Positions 9,198-13,419 of a stretch of DNA of 13,419 nt are shown one piece after another. Under the pieces are notes generated by a model. It was not told the origin of the DNA, did not search any database, and was given only the letters and a program-made list of their open reading frames with translations. Each line of letters begins with the position of its first letter. Within the stretch, counting starts at the first letter, position 1. Position numbers and translations under genes: made by a program. Source of the DNA: JAPHTQ01 sp050295975 (GTDB lineage Bacteria > Pseudomonadota > Gammaproteobacteria > Thiohalomonadales > Thiohalomonadaceae); the NCBI GenBank assembly GCA_050295975.1, contig JBNKQR010000063.1, positions 1 through 13,419 on the forward strand, written 5' to 3'.

Positions 9198-9386
9198 CAT
9201 TCTGAGCATTAGACTTGTATAGCAGAGATTCACTAGGCCTAGCCCGAAGTCCGAGCACAATTCTTGCCAATGCCGCACAGCCGCTCTTTCTTGCAACATA
9301 GCGGCTTGGCGAGTCTCAAACTGCTTGTCACTGTACTGTTGATGTGACAGATAATGCACAATGCGCGAGAAATCTGGCACACTACG

Positions 9387-9408
9387 CATGCCCCCTGTTG
9401 GGGGCATG
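9387..9408. repeat. Perfect 9-bp inverted repeat (hairpin)
   Basis: Arms CATGCCCCC (9387-9395) and GGGGGCATG (9400-9408) enclose a TGTT loop. The + strand continues into AAAAAGG and the minus strand does not continue into a T-run, so it is not a standard intrinsic terminator on either strand. It sits about 200 bases upstream of the SoxYZ-like gene and 28 bases from the REP-like palindrome, and may belong to the same mobile-element debris. Confidence 0.6.
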
Positions 9409-9436
9409 AAAAAGGCTTCATGATCAATCAAATACA

Positions 9437-9466
9437 CGGGGTCGGAGTAAATCTACTCTGATCCCG
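9437..9466. repeat. REP/RAYT-like palindrome
   Basis: Arms CGGGGTCGGAGTA (9437-9449) and TACTCTGATCCCG (9454-9466) pair over 13 positions, with two G-T pairs, around a four-base loop. The core pattern GGGGTC-GAGTA / TACTCTGA-CCC resembles the palindromes that flank REP-associated tyrosine transposase (Y1/IS200-like) genes in many gammaproteobacteria. No transposase gene is present here, so it would be a solo or relict copy. Confidence 0.55.
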
Positions 9467-9574
9467 TTGCAAACCGAATAGCCATCGGCTGCAACACAGC
9501 GCGAGGTATATGCGAATCAGACGCACCTAGGGTGAGAGGAACTGCACGCTATATATTGGTTTATATCGCAGGGA

Positions 9575-9593
9575 GTGATACATCATGTGTCAC
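9575..9593. promoter_or_regulatory. Near-perfect 19-bp palindrome over a tiny ORF start
   Basis: GTGATACATCATGTGTCAC is symmetrical about a central base with one mismatched pair (9579/9589). It could be an operator. It also overlaps an ATG at 9585 preceded by GGGAG (9571-9575), which would encode only eight residues (MCHKYFIS). Function is unknown and chance is not excluded. Confidence 0.25.
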
Positions 9594-9677
9594 AAATATT
9601 TCATCTCGTAGCAAGTTATAGTATGCGCCTACAAAGATAACAGTTTCTCATTATTGACGTGTTATCAATGACCTATG

Positions 9678-9900
9678 CAACTTGCCAATCAAAGTTGGGA
9701 ATAGATCTATTCCTGATAGACTCTCCTTTTTCTGACCAACCAAATGGGTTGGTGATTGCATTCCCTGGTTCTGAGCTTACTGGTTGAATCGATGTGCGAG
9801 TACCACTTCGAAAAAGCGTATGGTTATACGGAACGATATGACCGCCACTGAATCTTAATGGGCCAATAAAGCTGAAAAGATTTAAGTGTATTCAGAACCA
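9678..9900. repeat. Cluster of inverted repeats, possible structured element
   Basis: Consecutive stems are seen: CAACTT/AAGTTG (9678-9683 with 9692-9697); a perfect 16-bp palindrome GGAATAGATCTATTCC (9698-9713); ACCAACC/GGTTGGT (9735-9741 with 9747-9753); CGTAT/ATACG (9817-9821 with 9826-9830); AATCTT/AAGATT (9851-9856 with 9877-9882). A 9-bp outer pair TGGTTCTGA/TCAGAACCA (9766-9774 with 9892-9900) encloses the last two. The minus strand also has a 72-codon frame free of stops (9676-9891) with protein-like phrases such as NPFGWSEKGESIRNRSIPN but no start codon. It could be a structured RNA, a miniature mobile element or a decayed gene. Confidence 0.4.
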
Positions 9901-9951
9901 TAATTAGAGATTGAATGCCAAGCAAGATTCAAAAAATAAATAATTGTATGA

Positions 9952-10050
9952 TTAATAGTTAATAAAGCACCTCTACTCTGCTACGGTTGCCACATAGCCA
10001 AGCATGAGCCATACTTGCAAATTGCAAAATCATGTCAGCCAAAAAGATGA
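9952..10050 (+). pseudogene. Possible multiheme cytochrome scrap with one CXXCH
   Basis: The frame opening after the TGA at 9949-9951 reads through CYGCHIAKHEPYLQIAKSC and stops at 10048-10050. CYGCH (9979-9993) is a canonical heme c attachment motif. There is no start codon or signal peptide. It lies about 350 bases upstream of a multiheme cytochrome operon on the same strand, so it may be a relic of a neighbouring cytochrome gene, but a five-residue motif in a 32-codon frame can arise by chance. Confidence 0.2.
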
Positions 10051-10196
10051 ATGGTAGACCTGGCCAGTGCAGATATTGTCGGCGTGAAAAACAAATAACA
10101 GGAATAAATATTTTCTGCCATTCAAACGGGCTGCTAATAAAAAGGGATGAGCAAGGGGATGCGCGAACACAGTCAATGAGTAATATTGCTGAATAA
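10032..10196 (+). CDS. Candidate 54-residue Cys-containing protein
   Basis: ATG at 10032 to TAA at 10194-10196. It contains CRYC (residues 13-16) and CHS (Cys29, His30), a spacing that could bind one zinc ion, in an otherwise basic polar peptide (start MSAKKMNGRPG, end SMSNIAE). No clear ribosome site precedes it. Its first codons overlap the heme-motif scrap in another frame, so the pair might be one decayed gene with a frameshift rather than a real small protein. Confidence 0.22.
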   Translation: MSAKKMNGRPGQCRYCRREKQITGINIFCHSNGLLIKRDEQGDARTQSMSNIAE

Positions 10197-10277
10197 TTGC
10201 CAAAAGATAATGCTCAAATCCAACTATTGTGCTAGCTCTATTTAGATAATAAATAAAATATTAAATATATTACAAGG

Positions 10278-10289
10278 GTAATGCATTAC
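10278..10289. promoter_or_regulatory. Perfect 12-bp palindrome in the cytochrome operon leader
   Basis: GTAATGCATTAC is perfectly self-complementary and lies 58-70 bases before the ATG at 10348, just downstream of a very AT-rich tract (10240-10272) suited to a promoter. It is a candidate operator for the operon. It does not match an FNR (TTGAT-N4-ATCAA) site, and no regulator gene is nearby. Confidence 0.3.
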
Positions 10290-10347
10290 AGTTCATGTAG
10301 TGATGACGTAGAGAGGAATCTGTATCAACAAATGGAATATTGTAACG

Positions 10348-11505
10348 ATGCAAAATACCCGAAATTCTATTTGCTTCCCGCCAATTACAAAAAATATTGA
10401 GAACAATAGTGGAATCATTTGCCACCGCTTTTATTGTTTATCTCGCTTGGTTCTTGTATGTGTCATTCTGACATTGTTGGTTCAGAATGTTGCCATTGCA
10501 GATGATTGGGATGGTTGTTTACTGTGCCACAAAATGCCTGGGTTCGGTGTTTATGAAGTCGAGCCCTCGAAATCAAGACAAAGAAGAATATTCAGTATTG
10601 ATCAGAACAAGTATAAATATGCATATCACGGACGCGTGAAGTGTAGAGGGTGTCATAGTGATATCAATCAAATACCACATGTCGATGTAAATAAAGTAGA
10701 TTGTGCCAACAAATGTCATATTAGAGATCCATCGAGTAATAGTTGGTATTCTCACGAGCGTATTGCGGATGATTTAAACAAGAGTGTACATGGCAGAAAG
10801 AAAGAGCATGAATCAGATTATCCTAGGTGTAAATTCTGTCATACGAATAAGCCGTATCAGAACATAGGCACAGAACTTGATGAAATCGATGAATTTATCG
10901 GTGTCTGCCTGCAGTGCCATGAATCAGAAGCCTGGACCAAACGCTTTTTCAAGCATATAAATTACAGAGCACGAATACGGAGAACTTCAAAGGATATTGT
11001 CTCTTTATGTAGTCAGTGCCACGCAGATGGAACCATGATGGGAAGGCATAAACTAGATGTGATCGTTGGATTCAATGATACTTTTCATGGCAAAGCCATA
11101 AAATATGGCAATACAGAGGTTGCAAACTGTCTGAACTGCCATGCCCCATATAAGAAAGGACTCTCACCGCACAGCATCACAAAAAAGGAAAACGACCTTT
11201 CTCCAGTATCCCCATCAAACAAGCTCAAGACATGCAGGCAGTCTGGGTGCCACGTTGACGCAAAGGATGCATTTGCCACACAAGGCAGAGTTCATCCATC
11301 ACCTTATGGCTTAGTATCCTCGATGCGTCCAAAGACAGATAAACTGAATGCAGATATTGACGACGGTTTTCAAAATCTAGTCATTTATCTCATTAATCTG
11401 CTTTATAAAATTCTTATTGTTACCGTAGTCGGTGGTCTTGGAATCCATCAGATTCTAAACCTGCGTTCAATCAAAAGGGATTCCAGCAAGGAGATACGGC
11501 AATGA
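10348..11505 (+). CDS. Membrane-anchored multiheme cytochrome c (six CXXCH plus CX3CH and CX4CH)
   Basis: This is a 385-residue protein. Residues 34-51 form a hydrophobic export segment (LVLVCVILTLLVQNVAIA) with likely cleavage before Asp52, after an unusually long n-region. No better in-frame start is seen, and a GA-rich AGAGAGGA site lies 31 bases upstream. Canonical heme motifs: CLLCH (57-61), CRGCH (99-103), CKFCH (161-165), CLQCH (187-191), CSQCH (221-225), CLNCH (261-265). Two longer variants, CANKCH (119-124) and CRQSGCH (296-302), could raise the count to eight. Candidate distal ligands sit in the recurring Y/V/F-HG phrases (His94, His148, His247) and in FKHINY (His203). A C-terminal membrane helix (about 341-370) ends in a basic tail, so the heme domain should face the periplasm. 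The stop overlaps the next start in ATGA. The expected role is electron transfer with the adjacent cytochrome b; donor or acceptor unknown. A distant relation to octaheme oxidoreductases is possible but not shown. Confidence 0.85.
   Translation: MQNTRNSICFPPITKNIENNSGIICHRFYCLSRLVLVCVILTLLVQNVAIADDWDGCLLCHKMPGFGVYEVEPSKSRQRRIFSIDQNKYKYAYHGRVKCRGCHSDINQIPHVDVNKVDCANKCHIRDPSSNSWYSHERIADDLNKSVHGRKKEHESDYPRCKFCHTNKPYQNIGTELDEIDEFIGVCLQCHESEAWTKRFFKHINYRARIRRTSKDIVSLCSQCHADGTMMGRHKLDVIVGFNDTFHGKAIKYGNTEVANCLNCHAPYKKGLSPHSITKKENDLSPVSPSNKLKTCRQSGCHVDAKDAFATQGRVHPSPYGLVSSMRPKTDKLNADIDDGFQNLVIYLINLLYKILIVTVVGGLGIHQILNLRSIKRDSSKEIRQ
11488..11493 (+). promoter_or_regulatory. Strong ribosome binding site for the cytochrome b gene
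   Basis: AAGGAG lies eight bases before the ATG at 11502, inside the 3' end of the multiheme cytochrome gene. With the ATGA overlap it points to coupled translation of the two proteins. Confidence 0.7.
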
Positions 11506-12212
11506 GTGAACACAATCATACAAATACAAAATACTTTGTGAGACTCACAAAAAATCAACGCATTCAACATGCTGTTCTATTTTCTTCTACTGGAGTGCTT
11601 ATTCTCACCGGATTTATGCTGCAAGGCGAGAGATGGGCAATCGAGATGTTTGGTGGCGCTGGCGATACGATATTCTGGTGGCGCAGTTTATTCCACAGGC
11701 TTGCTGGAGTCACGGTTACACTAGTATGTTTTTATCACTTTATTTATGTGATAACGACAAAAGAGGGCAGGTCGTGGATTCGTGCTATGGCTCCAAGGCT
11801 GACCGATCTGACAGATGCATATAAAAATGTGCTGTACATGCTTGGACTGAGGCAAGATCAACCAAAATTTGATCGATTTACCTACATTGAAAAGCTCGAA
11901 TATTTTTCTGTCTGGTTTGGTATGTTCATTGTAATAGTAACAGGGTATATGATGTGGACAGAATACCTGTGGCCTAAGTTTTATCTTGATATTGCAGATG
12001 CCTTCCATTTAGGTGAAGCGACCCTAGCGGCACTAGCAATAATCGTCGGGCATATTTTCACCGTACACTACAACCCTCATGTTTATCCAATGAACAGGGC
12101 CTTCATCGATGGAAATATCAGCGAAAGCCTGGCAAAGGAAGAGCATCCCCTTTGGTATGAACGCGATTTAAAGAGAAACGATGAGATCGCGGGCAAAGCG
12201 GCTTGTGAATGA
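11502..12212 (+). CDS. Cytochrome b561/FdnI-like di-heme membrane subunit
   Basis: This is a 236-residue protein with four hydrophobic segments (about residues 22-41, 63-85, 133-152, 172-192), the fold of the b-type subunits of formate dehydrogenase N and Ni/Fe hydrogenase. Candidate heme b ligands are His23 in helix 1, His65 and His79 around helix 2, and His184 with His189/His193 at helix 4 (VGHIFTVHYNPH). In the relatives such subunits bind two hemes b and exchange electrons with the quinone pool. It is preceded by a strong ribosome site and overlaps the upstream multiheme gene by four bases. Its stop precedes the next start by four bases. No dehydrogenase or hydrogenase catalytic subunit is encoded beside it, so it most likely links quinone to the two flanking multiheme cytochromes c. 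It cannot be told from sequence whether electrons flow to or from quinone. Confidence 0.85.
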   Translation: MSEHNHTNTKYFVRLTKNQRIQHAVLFSSTGVLILTGFMLQGERWAIEMFGGAGDTIFWWRSLFHRLAGVTVTLVCFYHFIYVITTKEGRSWIRAMAPRLTDLTDAYKNVLYMLGLRQDQPKFDRFTYIEKLEYFSVWFGMFIVIVTGYMMWTEYLWPKFYLDIADAFHLGEATLAALAIIVGHIFTVHYNPHVYPMNRAFIDGNISESLAKEEHPLWYERDLKRNDEIAGKAACE

Positions 12213-12216
12213 TACG

Positions 12217-12999
12217 ATGAAAAACGACAGTATATACTTCACGGTTGTTAGAAAGCTGCTTGTTGATACGCTAATGGGGGTTATTTTCTTGCTGCTGTTT
12301 TCATTTGCATTGTGGTTGATTTGGCTCACATTTTTTCGAGAATACTTTGATGACGGAATTCTCGGCGAGGCAACAGGTGAATATTTTACAAGTCAGACAA
12401 ATGTAACTATGAGCTCCATGCAAAGATTTCATAACGTTGTGGAGCAGGTCCCCGATAATTCAGAATTTGTCACCTCGTGCATGCTGTGTCACGAGGATCT
12501 TCTACATTCTAAATCCAAGGATACCAGGGCCTTTTTAAATGCACATGGTTACTTCATGACGTGTCAAGTCTGTCATGCCAAGCATGATGATAAGATGGTC
12601 GTGGGTTATCGCTGGCAAGATAAAGAGACAGGTCATATTTCAGATACACCTCATATGAAAGGTATGTCAAGAATTACTCCAGTCGTAGTGATGGGTGGTC
12701 TGGTTCAAACAATAGATATCAAAGATGAAAAAAACTTCGTGCTTGAATACCTAAAAACTAACAATGCGATGGATATGAAAAAGGAAGATACCGTATGGAA
12801 AAAAACGCACGGCAACATCTCAACTGATCCAATATCCTGTGTAGATTGTCATACCATTGAAAAGCAACCATTCTTGCCTTTATCAGAGTTGGCATACTCC
12901 GCCTCCAGAATAGAAGAACTATCAAGAATCGAAGTGGCAGGCATGATAAAAAAGTATGAACATTTATATTTGCCTAATCTGACTAGAGACTCAGAATAG
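12217..12999 (+). CDS. N-terminally anchored triheme cytochrome c
   Basis: This is a 260-residue protein with one membrane helix (about residues 14-40, LLVDTLMGVIFLLLFSFALW) acting as an uncleaved anchor, followed by a periplasmic domain with three canonical heme motifs: CMLCH (88-92), CQVCH (116-120) and CVDCH (208-212). Other histidines that could be distal ligands include His110, His123, His140, His146 and His198 (KKTHGN). The layout recalls NapC/NirT-type anchored cytochromes but has one motif fewer and a long heme-free stretch between motifs 2 and 3. The frame is open back to an ATG at 12181 overlapping the cytochrome b gene. 12217 was preferred because it follows the TGA at 12210-12212 by four bases and puts the basic residues directly before the helix. 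It is the last gene of the three-gene cytochrome operon; no hairpin with a T-run follows. Confidence 0.83.
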   Translation: MKNDSIYFTVVRKLLVDTLMGVIFLLLFSFALWLIWLTFFREYFDDGILGEATGEYFTSQTNVTMSSMQRFHNVVEQVPDNSEFVTSCMLCHEDLLHSKSKDTRAFLNAHGYFMTCQVCHAKHDDKMVVGYRWQDKETGHISDTPHMKGMSRITPVVVMGGLVQTIDIKDEKNFVLEYLKTNNAMDMKKEDTVWKKTHGNISTDPISCVDCHTIEKQPFLPLSELAYSASRIEELSRIEVAGMIKKYEHLYLPNLTRDSE

Positions 13000-13092
13000 A
13001 AGTGAAGGTGACCTATTCCCCGTTACCGAGACACCCGTAGCTAGAAAATTCCGGCTAAAAATAAACGCTTCATTATCTTATTGACTTTAAAA
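13000..13092. other. Convergent spacer between cytochrome operon and tRNA gene
   Basis: This 93-base AT-rich spacer contains a weak stem GGTGAC/GTTACC (13007-13012 with 13022-13027) and a partial TAGC...GCTA stem (13038-13057). Neither is followed by a convincing T-run on either strand, so no terminator is called. The edge at 13092/13093 is where the AT-rich stretch meets the 3' end of the tRNA. Confidence 0.4.
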
Positions 13093-13169
<77 letters not shown>

Positions 13170-13181
13170 GGAAGCGGGGGG

Positions 13182-13187
13182 ATTCTA
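13182..13187 (-). promoter_or_regulatory. Putative -10 element of the tRNA gene
   Basis: TAGAAT on the minus strand is followed by a GC-rich discriminator (CCCCCCGC), placing the transcript start a few bases before the mature 5' end at 13169. No good -35 hexamer is seen at 16-18 bases, so read-through from rpoD is an alternative. Confidence 0.35.
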
Positions 13188-13192
13188 GCAGA

Positions 13193-13234
13193 TTTGCCCA
13201 CCGGACCAGTAGTTTCGTCCGGCTGGTGGGCAAA
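13193..13234. other. Strong stem-loop between rpoD and the tRNA gene
   Basis: TTTGCCCACC (13193-13202) pairs with GGTGGGCAAA (13225-13234), and an inner GGAC/GTCC (13203-13206 with 13217-13220) is separated by a four-base bulge. It follows the rpoD stop by nine bases on the minus strand. Neither side runs into a T-tract longer than the stem itself, so it may be an mRNA 3'-end stabiliser or a weak terminator. Confidence 0.5.
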
Positions 13235-13243
13235 ACGCCAGGA

Positions 13244-13419
13244 TCAATCAGTGTCGAGGAAGCTGCGCAGACGATCGGAGCGAGAGGGGTGACGCAGCTT
13301 GCGCAGGGCCTTGGCTTCGATCTGCCGGATACGCTCGCGGGTGACGTCGAACTGTTTGCCGACCTCTTCCAGGGTGTGATCGGTGTTCATGTCGATGCCG
13401 AAGCGCATGCGCAGCACCT
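13244..13419 (-). CDS. rpoD: RNA polymerase sigma-70 factor RpoD, C-terminal 57 residues (5' end outside window)
   Basis: The minus strand from the window edge encodes VLRMRFGIDMNTDHTLEEVG then KQFDVTRERIRQIEAKALRK and ends LRSFLDTD before TGA at 13246-13244. This is region 4.2 of the primary sigma factor, with the helix-turn-helix that contacts the -35 element (TLEEVGKQFDVTRERIRQIE), nearly identical to the E. coli protein. GC-rich backbone composition returns here after the AT-rich cytochrome locus. Confidence 0.97.
   Translation of the reverse strand, partial: VLRMRFGIDMNTDHTLEEVGKQFDVTRERIRQIEAKALRKLRHPSRSDRLRSFLDTD

Larger units (their letters stand above)
9186..10347. other. 1.16-kb interval without a confident gene, becoming AT-rich
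   Basis: From left to right it holds a 9-bp-stem hairpin (9387-9408), a REP-like palindrome (9437-9466), a near-palindrome over a tiny ORF (9575-9593), a cluster of inverted repeats (9678-9900), a CXXCH-encoding scrap (9952-10050), a Cys-containing 54-codon ORF (10032-10196) and the AT-rich leader of the cytochrome operon with a 12-bp palindrome (10278-10289). Composition falls visibly in GC from about 9560 onward. No integrase or complete transposase was found. Confidence 0.6.

Noticed and set aside
9239..9427. A minus-strand frame containing CIICH, resembling a heme motif
   Set aside because: No signal peptide and low-quality composition rich in Cys and basic residues; it overlaps hairpins, and a single motif in a short alternative frame is likely chance.
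9186..9437. An 84-residue N-terminal extension of the SoxYZ-like protein
   Set aside because: It would place the signal peptide internally, shows no domain, and overlaps the 9387-9408 hairpin and the start of the REP-like palindrome; the ATG at 9185 has its own ribosome site.
12181..12216. Earlier start for the triheme cytochrome overlapping the cytochrome b gene
   Set aside because: It has only a weak ribosome site and a 32-base overlap; the ATG at 12217 immediately follows the upstream stop and gives a normal membrane anchor.
13193..13234. Rho-independent terminator of rpoD
   Set aside because: The stem is strong but no T-run follows on the minus strand, so it is reported only as a stem-loop.

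Overview
The window looks like a chromosomal segment of a gammaproteobacterium. Three things support this: the rpoD C-terminus at the right edge, a tRNA with anticodon CAU (Ile2 type) directly downstream of rpoD as in several gammaproteobacteria, and a GC-rich chromosomal backbone. A sulfur-oxidising or otherwise cytochrome-rich lifestyle is possible, but that rests only on a SoxY-SoxZ-like carrier gene and a multiheme cytochrome locus.

Layout. (1) Positions 1-5765 (+): a very large protein cut at its 5' end, the cyclic beta-glucan synthetase type (NdvB/ChvB C-terminal two thirds: glycoamylase-like domain, two beta-sandwich regions, GH94-type catalytic domain). (2) 5837-6697 (+): a transglutaminase-like cysteine protease-fold protein, 71 bases downstream. 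(3) 6891-7508 (+): a seven-helix hemolysin III/TrhA-family membrane protein. (4) 7509-8345: a decayed stretch with a candidate small ORF and an unidentified minus-strand coding remnant interrupted by a stop. (5) 8346-9185 (-): an exported SoxY-SoxZ fusion-like carrier with no sox or quinoprotein partner in view. (6) 9186-10347: over 1.1 kb without a confident gene, increasingly AT-rich. It holds a REP/RAYT-like palindrome, a cluster of inverted repeats, a CXXCH-encoding scrap and a Cys-containing small ORF. (7) 10348-12999 (+): a tightly packed AT-rich three-gene operon encoding a membrane-anchored multiheme cytochrome c (six CXXCH plus one CX3CH and one CX4CH), a di-heme cytochrome b-like membrane subunit, and an N-terminally anchored triheme cytochrome c. 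(8) 13093-13169 (-): tRNA with CAU anticodon. (9) 13244-13419 (-): the rpoD 3' end.

How the parts work together. The three cytochrome genes overlap or nearly abut and read as one membrane complex: quinone/quinol chemistry at the b subunit, with electrons passed to or from up to eleven c hemes in the periplasm. No catalytic subunit with a non-heme cofactor is encoded beside them, so the electron donor or acceptor is unknown. This operon and its AT-rich leader lie against the 3' end of the tRNA gene and differ in composition from the GC-rich backbone on both sides, which suggests horizontal acquisition. No integrase or duplicated att sequence is visible. The cytochrome operon is the part of the window most likely to represent an undescribed system.
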